A DNA stretch of 64,000 nucleotides from Rhizobium sp. NLR16a (GCF_017948245.1 NZ_CP072865.1:1-64000); one strand, 5' to 3'. Shown: positions 16,606-26,899, counted from the stretch's first letter. Translations and numbers: made by a program. Notes: a model not told the origin generated them from the sequence alone.

Positions 16606-18816
16606 ATGGTTGAGACGAGCGAGACACGATACAGGGTCGGCGGCATGGATTGCGCTGCCTGCGCGACCAAGATCGATACCGCGGTCAGGCGCGTAGCAGG
16701 TGTTGTCGATGTCTCCGTCTCGGTGGTGACGGGCACCATGACCGTCCGGCATGACGGCAGCAGCGATCTCAAGGCAGTCCAGAGGAAGGTGACGGGGCTT
16801 GGTTATTCCGTCTCGCCCTTTACCGGAAATGCGAAGCTCGCGCGTGAAGACCGCCCGCACCATCATCACGATCATACCGCTCATGATCACGACCATGCCC
16901 ATGACGACGAGAAGGAAATTGACGGCCGGCATGGGGACGACCATGCGCCGATGGCCGGTCGCTGGTGGCGGAGCAGGAAGGGCCGGCTGACCATTTTTTC
17001 GGGTGGAGCGCTCGTTGCCGCCTATGCCGTCGGCCATGTGGTGCCGGCGAGTGCGTCCTACGCCTTCGTCGTCGCGATACTGGTCGGTCTGCTGCCGATT
17101 GCGCGGCGAGCCGTCATGGCGGCTTTGTCCGGCACGCCGTTTTCGATCGAGATGCTGATGACGATCGCCGCCGTCGGCGCCGTCATCATCAATGCGGGCG
17201 AGGAAGCGGCGACCGTCGTCTTCCTGTTCCTCGTCGGCGAGTTGCTCGAAGGCGTGGCGGCGGGCAAGGCGCGCGAAAGCATCCAGTCGCTGACGGCCCT
17301 GGTGCCGAAAACCGCGCTGCTCGAAGACAATGGCCAGATGCGGGAGGTGCCGGCGGAAAGCCTTGCCGTCGGCGCGGTCATCATGGTTCGCCCCGGCGAC
17401 CGCATTTCGGCGGACGGCGTCATCGTCTCAGGCGAGAGTGCGATCGACGAGGCCCCGGTGACGGGCGAGAGCACGCCGGTGCGCAAGGGCGTCGATGCCG
17501 GCGTCTATGCCGGTACGGTCAACGGTGATGCGGTGCTCAGGGTTCGCGTCACGGCGGCCGCTGCCGACAATACCATCGCCCGCGTCGTCAAGCTGGTGGA
17601 AGAAGCGCAGGAATCGAAGGCGCCGACGGAGCGCTTCATCGATCGGTTCTCTCGCTATTACACGCCGGGCGTGGTCGTCGTCGCCGCACTTGTCGCGGTC
17701 GTTCCGCCGTTGTTTCTCGGCGGCGCGTGGGGTGAATGGATCTACAAAGGCCTTGCCATCCTGCTGATCGGCTGCCCCTGCGCGCTCGTCATTTCGACGC
17801 CGGCGGCGATCGCCGCTTCGCTGTCGGCGGGCGCGCGGCGCGGGCTCTTAATGAAGGGCGGCGCGGTGCTGGAGACGCTCGGCACGGTGACGATGGTCGC
17901 CTTCGACAAGACAGGCACGTTGACGGAAGGCAAGCCTCGGGTGACGGACATTGTTTCCTTCGGATTGGGCGAGGTGCAGCTCCTGTCGCGCGCGGCTGTG
18001 CTCGAGCAGGGCTCCAGCCATCCGCTGGCACTGGCGATTCTCCACCGCGCCAAGGCGGACGGCGTGCCCGTGCCGCCGGCCTTCGAACTGGAAGCGCTGC
18101 CGGGCAACGGTGTCACCGGCAAGGTCGGCGGCGAGACATTGGATCTCTTGTCGCCGCCCGCCGCCCGCGAGTGCGGGGCGCTGAACGGGGAGCAGGAAGC
18201 GCGTATTGCAGGGCTCAATGATGAGGGCAAGAGCGTATCGGTGCTGCTCGTCAATGGCACTGCGGCCGGCCTGATCGCCATGCGCGACGAGCCGCGCGAG
18301 GATGCCGGGGCGGGGCTCTCCGCGCTCAAATTGGCCGGTGTCAAGGCGATGATGCTGACCGGCGACAACAAGCGGACGGCGGCAGCCGTCGCCGGCATGC
18401 TCGATATCGACTGGCGCGGCGAGATGATGCCCGAAGACAAGCAGCGGGTCGTCGGCGAATTGAAGCGTCAGGGCTTCGTCGTCGCCAAGGTCGGCGACGG
18501 CATCAACGACGCGCCGGCGCTCGCCGCCGCCGACATCGGTATCGCCATGGGCGGCGGCACCGATGTGGCGCTGGAGACCGCGGATGCCGCCGTGCTGCAT
18601 GGACGCGTCGGCGACGTGGCGCGGATGATCGCGCTTTCCAAGCGGACGATGCGCAATATCCTTGAGAATATCACCATTGCGATCGGGCTGAAGGCTGTCT
18701 TCCTGGTGACGACGATCGCCGGCATGACCGGGCTCTGGCCGGCGATCCTCGCCGATACCGGTGCCACGGTGCTGGTGACGATCAACGCGCTCAGGCTGCT
18801 TCGTGTACGGGGATGA
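16606..18816 (+). CDS. P1B-type Zn/Cd/Pb-exporting ATPase
   Basis: The protein has 736 residues. An N-terminal heavy-metal-associated domain carries GMDCAAC (residues 13-19). A His/Asp-rich linker (about 83-119) may bind Zn2+. The transmembrane metal site is CPC (residues 390-392), the phosphorylated Asp is in DKTGT (434), and SSHP, MLTGDN and GDGINDAP are all present. This is the ZntA/CadA group that pumps Zn2+, Cd2+ or Pb2+ out of the cytosol using ATP. The start at 16606 has AAGGA upstream. The divergent MerR regulator and its dyad fit metal induction. ZntA and CadA cannot be separated by sequence alone. Confidence 0.93.
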   Translation: MVETSETRYRVGGMDCAACATKIDTAVRRVAGVVDVSVSVVTGTMTVRHDGSSDLKAVQRKVTGLGYSVSPFTGNAKLAREDRPHHHHDHTAHDHDHAHDDEKEIDGRHGDDHAPMAGRWWRSRKGRLTIFSGGALVAAYAVGHVVPASASYAFVVAILVGLLPIARRAVMAALSGTPFSIEMLMTIAAVGAVIINAGEEAATVVFLFLVGELLEGVAAGKARESIQSLTALVPKTALLEDNGQMREVPAESLAVGAVIMVRPGDRISADGVIVSGESAIDEAPVTGESTPVRKGVDAGVYAGTVNGDAVLRVRVTAAAADNTIARVVKLVEEAQESKAPTERFIDRFSRYYTPGVVVVAALVAVVPPLFLGGAWGEWIYKGLAILLIGCPCALVISTPAAIAASLSAGARRGLLMKGGAVLETLGTVTMVAFDKTGTLTEGKPRVTDIVSFGLGEVQLLSRAAVLEQGSSHPLALAILHRAKADGVPVPPAFELEALPGNGVTGKVGGETLDLLSPPAARECGALNGEQEARIAGLNDEGKSVSVLLVNGTAAGLIAMRDEPREDAGAGLSALKLAGVKAMMLTGDNKRTAAAVAGMLDIDWRGEMMPEDKQRVVGELKRQGFVVAKVGDGINDAPALAAADIGIAMGGGTDVALETADAAVLHGRVGDVARMIALSKRTMRNILENITIAIGLKAVFLVTTIAGMTGLWPAILADTGATVLVTINALRLLRVRG

Positions 18817-19178
18817 ATGTTTTGCCGGTGGCGGTTTGAAGACCAGCGATTCGGGGCCGGTCATCCGTTAGGTCGGCGCTCAGTTTGCTGACAAGGTCTC
18901 ATGCTCGGCCTTGTGCCGAGCATCTCACCACTGCAATTATCTGGCAGGAAAGCTCTTATTTTCAGAATGGACCTGGGTGGATCGTCGGCACAAGGCAGCA
19001 CAAGGCCGAGGATGACGTCGCGGGTTTTGCGTCGTCTATCCGCAGCCTGGCAGCTGGCTATAGGCCAGCCCCACCACGGTCATCTCCAAGCCTGTTTTCG
19101 TTAAGCTTTCGTTGTCCATGTTTTTCACAGGAATGCAGCGATTTCAAACCTGCCGTAACGCAATGCACAAACCATCCG
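18817..19178. other. Intergenic region with palindromic repeat, no gene
   Basis: No protein gene is supported here. The region holds a repeat element with a strong hairpin (18899-19030) and then plain sequence up to the nrd promoter. Short plus-strand frames (18885 and 18901) run through the repeat and lack ribosome sites. Confidence 0.6.
18899..19030. repeat. Rhizobial palindromic intergenic repeat
   Basis: ATGCTCGGC (18901-18909) and GCCGAGCAT (18915-18923) make a perfect 9-bp stem around CTTGT. The sequence continues to a second piece, GCACAAGGCCGAGGATGACG near 18999-19018, which repeats the inverted arm. CTCGG-CTTGTGCCGAG elements ending in GGATGACG occur in many rhizobial intergenic regions. 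Confidence 0.65.
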
Positions 19179-19215
19179 TTGACGTGAATTACGATTCGCG
19201 TACTATATCTAGTGT
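19179..19215 (+). promoter_or_regulatory. nrdHIEF promoter with NrdR box
   Basis: TTGACG (19179-19184), a 16-nt spacer and TACTAT (19201-19206) form a promoter. The 16-mer GTACTATATCTAGTGT (19200-19215) overlaps the -10 and is close to the NrdR consensus ACACWATATMTWGTGT. NrdR represses ribonucleotide reductase genes when dATP is high. NrdR boxes usually come in pairs about 31 bp apart; a second clear box was not seen. Confidence 0.75.
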
Positions 19216-19217
19216 TC

Positions 19218-19416
19218 AAGGTTCCTTCGATTCGTGAGGATCGCGGGCTAAGACGGGAATACGGTGCGCTGCGCCATCATGGTGCGACAATGCCGGAGCT
19301 GCCCCCGCAACTGTAAGCGGCGAGCAACTGTCCGATTTCAGGTCACTGGAGCATGATGCTCCGGGAAGGCTGGGGCAGGGTGCTTCGACCCGTGAGCCAG
19401 GAGACCTGCCTCGAAC
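19218..19416 (+). promoter_or_regulatory. Cobalamin (B12) riboswitch controlling nrdHIEF
   Basis: The conserved aptamer blocks are present in order: GGGAATACGGTG (19255-19266), then GCCGGAGCTGCCCCCGCAACTGTAAGCGG (the B12 box region, 19292-19320), GGTCACTG (19341-19348), GGGAAGGC (19363-19370) and CGTGAGCCAGGAGACCTGCC (19391-19410). This is the standard adenosylcobalamin aptamer. The next genes are class Ib ribonucleotide reductase, which does not need B12. B12 would therefore switch the operon off while a B12-dependent class II enzyme is usable. Confidence 0.95.
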
Positions 19417-19486
19417 GAAACGTCCACGGGCGGGGTGTCCGGAAGGTCGCGTGCATGAAGCGGAATGATCCGTGTCTGTTGCGCTG

Positions 19487-19583
19487 CCCCGAACGTCCGC
19501 ATGAGCATTTCGGGGGTTTGAAGTCATGTCGAGAACATCAAAGCCGCCGCCCGTGCACATCCTGCGAGGGATGATGTCGGGCG
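19487..19583 (+). promoter_or_regulatory. Expression-platform hairpins after the B12 aptamer
   Basis: Two hairpins lie between aptamer and nrdH. The first pairs CCCCGAA (19487-19493) with TTCGGGG (19509-19515) and is followed by GTTTG. The second pairs CGCCCG (19548-19553) with CGGGCG (19578-19583), with inner CATCC/GGATG, and is followed by TTTAAAG. Either could end transcription when B12 is bound. Which one works cannot be told from the sequence. Confidence 0.5.
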
Positions 19584-19690
19584 TTTAAAGCGCCAACTTT
19601 GCCAGATCATTATCAAGCATTGCCCCGGACGTCGCACGGCGCCCGATCCCAGTCCTGTGTCCTGCATTCACTGACATCACGAGGAAGATG

Positions 19691-19912
19691 ATGAGCGTTA
19701 CCGTTTACAGCAAGCCGGCCTGTGTCCAATGCACGGCCACTTACCGCGCCCTCGATCGCCTGGGCGTCGATTATGAGATCGTCGATATTTCCGAGGATGC
19801 CGAAGCGCTCGATCGCGTGCTTGGCATGGGCTACATGCAGGTTCCGGTCGTCGTTGCCGGCGAGCAGCATTGGGCGGGCTTCCGCCCCGACATGATCAGC
19901 GCGCTCTCCTGA
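19691..19912 (+). CDS. nrdH: NrdH glutaredoxin-like electron donor
   Basis: The protein has 73 residues. It reduces class Ib ribonucleotide reductase. The redox motif CVQC lies near residue 11 and the C-terminal FRPDMI fits NrdH, which uses thioredoxin reductase and not glutathione. Two ATG codons stand in tandem (19688, 19691); the second has better spacing to GAGGA. It is the first gene of nrdHIEF, downstream of the NrdR box and B12 riboswitch. Confidence 0.95.
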   Translation: MSVTVYSKPACVQCTATYRALDRLGVDYEIVDISEDAEALDRVLGMGYMQVPVVVAGEQHWAGFRPDMISALS

Positions 19913-19925
19913 CCGGAGAAAAGCG

Positions 19926-20339
19926 GTGGGGCTGATCGTCTATTATTCCAGCCGATCCGGGAACACCCATCGTTTCGTCGAGAAGTTGGGATTGCGCGCG
20001 ACGCGCATTCCCGTCGGCGCTGAAGACATCCACATTCGCGAACCCTATGTGCTGATCTCGCCCACCTATTGTGGGGACGGCGGCCCAGGGATCGTCAAGG
20101 GCGCCGTGCCCAAGCAGGTGATCCGTTTCCTCAAAGAGGCGGAAAACCGCTCCAACATCCGCGGCGTGATTGCCGCGGGCAACAGCAATTTTGGCGAGAC
20201 CTACGGGCTTGCCGGCGACGTCATCTCGAAGAAGTGCCAGGTGCCGTACCTCTACCGGTTCGAGCTCCTGGGAACAGCCGAGGATGTCGCCAATGTCAAA
20301 GACGGGATGGGACGATTTTGGACACGGGAACAAATCTGA
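19926..20339 (+). CDS. nrdI: NrdI flavodoxin-like activator
   Basis: The protein has 137 residues. NrdI carries FMN and supplies the oxidant that forms the Mn-tyrosyl radical in NrdF. The FMN phosphate loop [13 protein letters not shown] is at the N-terminus, and SPTYCGDGG and [16 protein letters not shown] are further family motifs. The start codon is GTG with GGAGAAAAGCG upstream. It is separated from nrdH by 13 bp and its end overlaps nrdE by 22 bp. Confidence 0.95.
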   Translation: MGLIVYYSSRSGNTHRFVEKLGLRATRIPVGAEDIHIREPYVLISPTYCGDGGPGIVKGAVPKQVIRFLKEAENRSNIRGVIAAGNSNFGETYGLAGDVISKKCQVPYLYRFELLGTAEDVANVKDGMGRFWTREQI

Positions 20340-22486
20340 CGCGGGATACAGGCGCAAAACCACTTAAAGCGGCCGAAACACTCGACTATCACGCACTGAA
20401 CGCGATGCTGAACCTCTATGACGATGAGGGCAGGATCCAGCTCGACAAGGACCGCATGGCGGCCAAGCAGTATTTCCTGCAGCATGTGAACCAGAACACC
20501 GTGTTCTTTCACAATCTCCGGGAAAAGCTCGATTACCTCGTGACCGAGGGCTATTACGAGCGGGAGGTTCTCGACCAGTATTCCTTCAATTTCGTCCGCG
20601 GCCTGTTCGATCAGGCCTATGCGCGGAAATTCCGCTTCCCGACCTTCCTCGGCGCTTTCAAATATTACACCAGCTATACGCTGAAGACCTTCGACGGAAA
20701 GCGCTATCTCGAGCGCTATGAGGACCGCATCTGCATGGTGGCGCTGACCTTGGCGCGGGGCGATGAGGCGCTTGCCCGTGACATGGTCGACGAGATCATT
20801 TCCGGGCGTTTCCAGCCGGCGACGCCGACTTTCTTGAATGCCGGCAAGAAGCAGCGCGGCGAACTCGTTTCCTGCTTCCTGCTGCGGGTCGAGGACAATA
20901 TGGAATCGATCGGCCGGTCGATCAATTCGGCACTGCAGCTATCGAAGCGCGGCGGCGGCGTGGCGCTGTCGCTGACGAATATCCGCGAGGCCGGCGCGCC
21001 GATCAAGCAGATCGAGAACCAGTCCTCCGGCATCATCCCGGTGATGAAGCTCTTGGAAGATAGCTTCTCCTACGCCAACCAGCTCGGCGCGCGCCAAGGC
21101 GCGGGCGCGGTCTATCTCAACGCGCATCATCCCGACATCATGCGTTTCCTCGACACCAAGCGCGAAAATGCCGATGAGAAGATCCGCATCAAGACGCTGT
21201 CGCTCGGCGTCGTCGTGCCTGATATCACCTTCGAGCTCGCCAGGAACAATGAGGACATGTACCTGTTCTCACCCTATGACGTGGAGCGGGTCTACGGCGT
21301 ACCCTTCACCGAGATCTCGGTGACGGAAAAGTACCGGGAGATGGTGGCGGACGCCCGTATCTCGAAGAAGAAGATCAAGGCGCGGGAATTCTTCCAGGTG
21401 ATCGCCGAAATCCAGTTCGAGAGCGGTTACCCCTACATCATGTTCGAGGACACGGTGAACCGGGCGAACCCGATCGCCGGCCGCATCTCCATGAGCAATC
21501 TCTGCTCGGAGATCCTGCAGGTGAGTGAGGCGAGCGAATATAATGACGACCTCTCCTATAAGGATCTCGGCAAGGACATTTCCTGCAATCTCGGCTCGCT
21601 GAACATTGCAGCGGCGATGGATTCAGCCGATTTCGGTAAGACGATCGAGACCTCGATCCGGGCGCTGACGGCGGTGTCGGACATGAGCCATATCGCCTCG
21701 GTTCCCTCGATCGAGAAAGGCAATGACGAGAGCCATGCGATTGGCCTCGGCCAGATGAACCTGCACGGCTATCTCGCCCGCGAACGCATCTTTTACGGCT
21801 CCGAGGAAGGCGTCGATTTCACCAACATCTATTTCTATACGGTGACCTACCACGCGATCCGCGCCTCGAACCTGCTGGCGGTCGAACGCGGCACCAGCTT
21901 CAAGGGCTTCGAGAATTCGAAATATGCCTCGGGGGAATATTTCAACAAATATACGGAGCAGGAATGGAAGCCGGCGACCGGAAAGGTGCAGGCGTTGTTC
22001 GACAAATCAGGCATCCCCGTTCCGACGAGGGAAGACTGGCTTGCGCTGAAGAAGGCGGTGATGGCCTCCGGCCTCTATAACCAGAACCTGCAGGCGGTGC
22101 CGCCGACGGGATCGATCTCCTATATCAACCACTCGACCTCCTCGATCCATCCGATCGTCTCGAAGATCGAGATCCGCAAGGAAGGCAAGATCGGCCGCGT
22201 CTATTATCCGGCGCCGTTCATGACCAGCGACAATCTCGACTTTTACCAGGACGCCTATGAGATCGGGCCGGAGAAGATCATCGATACCTACGCGGCGGCG
22301 ACCCAGCACGTCGATCAGGGCCTGTCGCTGACCCTGTTCTTCCGCGACACGGCGACGACGCGCGATATCAACAAGGCGCAGATTTACGCCTGGAAGAAGG
22401 GCATCAAGACAATCTACTACATCCGCCTTCGCCAGATGGCGCTGTCGGGCACCGAGGTGCAGGGGTGTGTGTCTTGTACGCTGTGA
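20318..22486 (+). CDS. nrdE: Class Ib ribonucleotide reductase large subunit
   Basis: The protein has 722 residues, normal for NrdE, which reduces ribonucleoside diphosphates to deoxy forms. Active-site elements include the Cys of [10 protein letters not shown] and NLCSEI, and a C-terminal redox pair [10 protein letters not shown] that passes electrons from NrdH. The frame is open far upstream inside nrdI, but the sensible start is TTG at 20318, preceded by GGGATGGGA. This gives the typical NrdE N-terminus ([11 protein letters not shown]) and a 22-bp overlap with nrdI. The use of TTG could limit expression. The large N-terminal ATP cone is missing, as usual for class Ib. Confidence 0.95.
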   Translation: MDTGTNLTRDTGAKPLKAAETLDYHALNAMLNLYDDEGRIQLDKDRMAAKQYFLQHVNQNTVFFHNLREKLDYLVTEGYYEREVLDQYSFNFVRGLFDQAYARKFRFPTFLGAFKYYTSYTLKTFDGKRYLERYEDRICMVALTLARGDEALARDMVDEIISGRFQPATPTFLNAGKKQRGELVSCFLLRVEDNMESIGRSINSALQLSKRGGGVALSLTNIREAGAPIKQIENQSSGIIPVMKLLEDSFSYANQLGARQGAGAVYLNAHHPDIMRFLDTKRENADEKIRIKTLSLGVVVPDITFELARNNEDMYLFSPYDVERVYGVPFTEISVTEKYREMVADARISKKKIKAREFFQVIAEIQFESGYPYIMFEDTVNRANPIAGRISMSNLCSEILQVSEASEYNDDLSYKDLGKDISCNLGSLNIAAAMDSADFGKTIETSIRALTAVSDMSHIASVPSIEKGNDESHAIGLGQMNLHGYLARERIFYGSEEGVDFTNIYFYTVTYHAIRASNLLAVERGTSFKGFENSKYASGEYFNKYTEQEWKPATGKVQALFDKSGIPVPTREDWLALKKAVMASGLYNQNLQAVPPTGSISYINHSTSSIHPIVSKIEIRKEGKIGRVYYPAPFMTSDNLDFYQDAYEIGPEKIIDTYAAATQHVDQGLSLTLFFRDTATTRDINKAQIYAWKKGIKTIYYIRLRQMALSGTEVQGCVSCTL

Positions 22487-23632
<1,146 letters not shown>

Positions 23633-23635
<3 letters not shown>

Positions 23636-23662
23636 GACTTAATTGCAGTCTCCCCTTATCTT
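23633..23662 (+). terminator. Weak terminator candidate after nrdF
   Basis: GAGACT (23633-23638) pairs with AGTCTC (23646-23651) across TAATTGC, and a CCCCTTATCTTTT tail follows. The stem overlaps the nrdF stop and is short, so the call is tentative. Confidence 0.4.
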
Positions 23663-23735
23663 TTGCTTCGCCATCGACCACATTCACGGAAACTGAATTC
23701 GGTATTCGTCGGTGATGCGGCGTAGTGGGGTTTCG

Positions 23736-24959
23736 ATGTCCTCTTTTTTGAACAAGGCCGGGGCTGTTGTTGAGACGGACGAAGGCACTTGGCCGATCCG
23801 CAGGAGGCGGATCCTCGACTGGCTGGTGAACGAGACGCGCGGCGAGCGCTTTATCGACAACATCCTGGTGGCAATGTGCGAGAAGCTGTTGGCGGCCGGA
23901 GTGCCTGTGGCGCGCGCGACGCTGCATTTCAGGACGAACCATCCACAATGGATAGGCGCCCGCATCCTCTGGAAGGAGGGCATGGCGGAGGCGAAGATCA
24001 ACACATTCGCCTATGGTGTCGAAAACACGCCGGAGTTCCTGAAGAGCCCCGTCAACGCGATCCATCAGGGGGCAGAGGAGGTGCGCAGGCAGCTGGAAGG
24101 CAAGGCCGACGCCGACGAGGATCCGTTCTTTCAGGAGATGCGTAACGACGGCCTTACGGAGTACATCGCCTGGCCGATCGAGCACACTTTCGGCAAACGC
24201 CACGTCGCGACATTTTCTACGTCTCGGCCTGGCGGTTTTACGAGCGAGCATACCGATTTCCTGCGCGATCTCCTGCCGGCGCTAACGCTCGTCAGCGAGA
24301 TCAGGCTGAAGAACATCATGGCGCGGACGCTGCTGCAGACCTATGTGGGGCCGCATGCGAGCGAGCATATCCTGTCGGGTGTCACGACCCGCGGCAGCGG
24401 CGCGACCGTCGGCGCGGCCATCATGATCTGCGATCTGCGCGACTTCACGGCGATCTCGGATCTCTGGCCGCGCGACGACGTGATCCATCTGCTGAACGAC
24501 TATTTCGACGCCATGTCGGACCCGATCGAACGGCATGGCGGGGAAATCCTGAAATTCATGGGAGACGGGCTGCTGGCGATCTTCCCGTTGGCCAAGGAAA
24601 CGGCCTGTCTCGATCTGCTGCAGGCGATCCGCGAGGGGCAGGCGTCAATGGCCGAGCTGAACGAGGAGCACCGCCGCACGGGACGCGAACCGCTGCGTTA
24701 CGGCGTCGGTGTGCATGTCGGTGACGTCATGTACGGCAATATCGGGTCGCGCCGACGGCTGGATTTCACCGTCATCGGCCCGGCGGTCAATGTCGCCTCG
24801 CGGCTGGAAAGCCTGACCAAGGAGGTCAGGCGTCCGGTGCTCTTGTCGCGCGCCTTCGTCGAAATGGCGGGTTGCGCGAAAGACATGGAGAGTCTCGGCA
24901 CCTTCCCGCTGCGCGGGCTCGGAGAGCCTGTCGATGTCTTCGCTTTTCCGGCACGCTAG
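23736..24959 (+). CDS. Class III adenylate/guanylate cyclase with N-terminal sensor region
   Basis: About 407 residues from ATG 23736; an ATG at 23715 or GTG at 23712 would add a few residues. The C-terminal half is a class III nucleotide cyclase domain. Metal-binding Asp residues are in MICDLRDFTAISD and the following DPIERHGGEI/FMGDG segments. The purine-selecting Lys and Asp are in EILKFMGDG and RRLDFTVIGPAVNVASRLE, where the Asn and Arg stabilise the transition state. Lys plus Asp suggests ATP to cAMP. The N-terminal ~190 residues resemble the GAF-like input region of rhizobial cyclases, with an unknown signal. No membrane segment is seen. A second cyclase of the same layout is at 39752-40969. 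Confidence 0.88.
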   Translation: MSSFLNKAGAVVETDEGTWPIRRRRILDWLVNETRGERFIDNILVAMCEKLLAAGVPVARATLHFRTNHPQWIGARILWKEGMAEAKINTFAYGVENTPEFLKSPVNAIHQGAEEVRRQLEGKADADEDPFFQEMRNDGLTEYIAWPIEHTFGKRHVATFSTSRPGGFTSEHTDFLRDLLPALTLVSEIRLKNIMARTLLQTYVGPHASEHILSGVTTRGSGATVGAAIMICDLRDFTAISDLWPRDDVIHLLNDYFDAMSDPIERHGGEILKFMGDGLLAIFPLAKETACLDLLQAIREGQASMAELNEEHRRTGREPLRYGVGVHVGDVMYGNIGSRRRLDFTVIGPAVNVASRLESLTKEVRRPVLLSRAFVEMAGCAKDMESLGTFPLRGLGEPVDVFAFPAR

Positions 24960-25045
24960 AGCATGTCGCGCAAAAGTGCGCAGCGATTTTGCGACAACGA
25001 ATTGCGTAAGAACAAAGACCCTAAAGCGTGGAGCGAATCGAAAGA
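24957..25045. repeat. Rhizobial intergenic repeat (GAGCATGTCGCGCAAAA type)
   Basis: TCGCGCAAAA (24966-24975) and TTTTGCGA (24987-24994) form an imperfect hairpin, followed by an AACAAAGACCCTAAAGCG tail. Elements of this type are frequent behind genes in Rhizobium. It starts on the cyclase stop codon and ends just before the queE stop, so it may mark the boundary of two converging transcripts. Confidence 0.65.
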
Positions 25046-25067
25046 GCGCGACACCCTTTAGGCGGGC

Positions 25068-25796
25068 TCAGACGCCTCGTTTGTTTCCCCAAAGCAGCAC
25101 GTGCAACTGCGGCAGGACGCGCGGCGCAAACCATCGGTCGACCGTCACCTTCTCGACAAGCCAATGCATGCGATCCATCACGCCGTCGATATCGATGCGC
25201 GCGTCGTCGTCTTCGGGCGGCGGCGGTGTATGGTTGCCCGGCTGAAGGTACAGGGGAATACAAGGGTAGCGCTGGCCCACCTCTCGCGCGAATGCGTAGT
25301 CGACATCATCAAAGATGACGACTTTCAGCGCGATCTCCGGCCCGCCGGCGGACAGCCGTAGACAGTCGTCGATATCACCCCAATCGGTTTGCATCCCGCT
25401 CGACGGCGGCTTGGGGCTCAACACCAGAACATCGAGATCGCGAAACCAGTTCCGCGCCACACTTCCCTGCGTTTCCAGCGCGAAGCGATATCCCTGGGAA
25501 TGACCGAGTTCGATCAGCGCCCCCAGGGGCTGGATAGCGGGATTGCCCCCGGAAAGGGAAACCGTCAATGGTCTGCTTCCGGAAAGTCTGGTGACCTCCT
25601 GCCAGATCGCCTCGACGGACATCGGCATCCATTGATCTCGGAACGCGCTGTCGACCGCGTGAAGGCTATCGCACCAGGAGCAGCGATAGTCGCAGCCGCC
25701 CGTCCTGACGAACACCGTCGGCAACCCGATCAATGCGCCTTCGCCCTGTATGGTCGGGCCGAAGATCTCGCTGATGCGGATGGTCTCCGCGCTCAT
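25068..25796 (-). CDS. queE: 7-carboxy-7-deazaguanine synthase QueE
   Basis: The protein has 242 residues. It is a radical SAM enzyme that turns 6-carboxytetrahydropterin into 7-carboxy-7-deazaguanine, the ring-contraction step of preQ0/queuosine synthesis. The [4Fe-4S] motif reads [14 protein letters not shown] (C-x3-C-x2-C), the short form seen in many QueE proteins. [16 protein letters not shown] is the family N-terminus. The ATG overlaps the queD stop in ATGA. It is the last gene of queC-queD-queE. Confidence 0.95.
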   Translation of the reverse strand: MSAETIRISEIFGPTIQGEGALIGLPTVFVRTGGCDYRCSWCDSLHAVDSAFRDQWMPMSVEAIWQEVTRLSGSRPLTVSLSGGNPAIQPLGALIELGHSQGYRFALETQGSVARNWFRDLDVLVLSPKPPSSGMQTDWGDIDDCLRLSAGGPEIALKVVIFDDVDYAFAREVGQRYPCIPLYLQPGNHTPPPPEDDDARIDIDGVMDRMHWLVEKVTVDRWFAPRVLPQLHVLLWGNKRGV

Positions 25797-26149
25797 GGTC
25801 TGTACTCCGCCCAGGTCTTGGGCGTCTCGCTGACACGGACGGACGAAGTTTCGGGGAAGCGCTGCTTGCACCAGTCGTAGAAATGCCTGGCCAGGAACTC
25901 GGAGGTGACTTTCGAATGACCGAACACGTCATTCAGATGGCGATGATCGAGAGCCTCGTCGATATAGCGCTTGAGCGGTGAGAGGTCGTGATAGTCGCGA
26001 ACGAAGCCGTCGTCATTGAGGGTTTCGGCAGAGAGCTCGACGACCACGATATAGTTGTGGCCGTGAAGCCGGGCGCATTGATGATCGCCCGGCAGATGGT
26101 CCAGCTGATGCGAGGCGGAGAGATGAAATTCCTTGGTGATGCGGTACAT
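25793..26149 (-). CDS. queD: 6-carboxytetrahydropterin synthase QueD
   Basis: The protein has 118 residues. It converts dihydroneopterin triphosphate to 6-carboxytetrahydropterin. Zinc-binding His residues are in FHLSASHQL and LHGHNY, and the catalytic Cys is in [11 protein letters not shown]. Other motifs are [10 protein letters not shown] and LDHRHLND. Start ATG 26149 shares one base with the queC stop (TGATG), preceded by GAGG. A longer frame starting inside queC is not needed. Confidence 0.95.
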   Translation of the reverse strand: MYRITKEFHLSASHQLDHLPGDHQCARLHGHNYIVVVELSAETLNDDGFVRDYHDLSPLKRYIDEALDHRHLNDVFGHSKVTSEFLARHFYDWCKQRFPETSSVRVSETPKTWAEYRP

Positions 26150-26859
26150 CAACGCACCTCCGTCGTGGCATATTGCGACACCGCCGCTTTCCAAAAGTCG
26201 CTGTCCTCATATTCCGTGGGATCGGCGACACCGGCAAGATGGAAGGCTTCGCGGCGTTCGACGCAGGTTCCGCAACGCCCGCAATGGAAATTGCCGCCCT
26301 TGTAGCAGGACCAGGTTTCCGCGAAGGGCGTGCCATGTTTTGCGCCATCGGCCACGATCGCCGCTTTGGAAGCCTCGACATAGGGTGCGAGCAGCTTGAC
26401 GCTGGCATAACCGTCGAGCGCCTCGTTCTGCATGCGCTGGAAAGCATCGATGAAGCCCGGACGGCAGTCTGGGTAGATGAAGTGGTCGCCGCCATGCACG
26501 GCGACGGCAACGGCATCCGCTTTCTGTGCGGCCGCCAAGCCGAAGGCGATCGCCAGCATGATGGCGTTGCGGTTCGGCACCACAGTGGCCTTCATGGTTT
26601 CCTCGGCGTAGTGGCCGTCCGGAACATCGACATTGTCGGTCAGGGCCGATCCGCTGAGATGGCCGCCGAGGGCGGCGATGTCGATGATATGATGGGGAAC
26701 GGCAAGCCGCGCCGCGCATTTGGCGGCGAAGTCGAGTTCCTTGCGATGCCGCTGGCCATAGTCGAAGGAGACGAGGCCGATAAGCTGTTCTTCCGCCGCC
26801 ATTCTGTGGGCAAGCGAAACAGAGTCGAGTCCGCCGGAGCAGACAACGATGGTTTTCAT
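26149..26859 (-). CDS. queC: 7-cyano-7-deazaguanine synthase QueC
   Basis: The protein has 236 residues. It uses ATP and ammonia to make preQ0 from 7-carboxy-7-deazaguanine. The PP-loop VVCSGGLDSVSLAH binds ATP, and a C-terminal zinc site is formed by the cysteines of SCYKGGNFHCGRCGTCVERR. It is the first gene of the operon. Its ribosome-binding site AAGGGA forms the 3' end of a preQ1-I aptamer, so translation should fall when preQ1 is abundant. Confidence 0.96.
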   Translation of the reverse strand: MKTIVVCSGGLDSVSLAHRMAAEEQLIGLVSFDYGQRHRKELDFAAKCAARLAVPHHIIDIAALGGHLSGSALTDNVDVPDGHYAEETMKATVVPNRNAIMLAIAFGLAAAQKADAVAVAVHGGDHFIYPDCRPGFIDAFQRMQNEALDGYASVKLLAPYVEASKAAIVADGAKHGTPFAETWSCYKGGNFHCGRCGTCVERREAFHLAGVADPTEYEDSDFWKAAVSQYATTEVR

Positions 26860-26868
26860 ATTTTGGAT

Positions 26869-26899
26869 CCCTTGTTTTGACCGGGTGGGCTGCGACCGG
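26869..26899 (-). promoter_or_regulatory. preQ1-I riboswitch in the queC leader
   Basis: Read on the minus strand, CCGG-TCGCAGC-CCA-CCCGG is followed by T-C-AAAACAAGGG. It closely parallels the well-studied short Thermoanaerobacter preQ1-I aptamer: the P1 stem, the GTCGCAG loop, the C before the second P1 strand that pairs with the ligand, and the AAAACAAGG tail that forms the pseudoknot. The AAGGG is also the Shine-Dalgarno, 9 nt before the queC ATG. Ligand binding would hide it and stop translation. Confidence 0.85.

Noticed and set aside
19353..19574. 73-codon frame inside the cobalamin riboswitch
   Set aside because: It lies in a structured RNA with conserved aptamer blocks and has no ribosome site.
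20069..20317. N-terminal extension of nrdE inside nrdI
   Set aside because: The extension is the shifted frame of nrdI; NrdE homology begins at the TTG at 20318.
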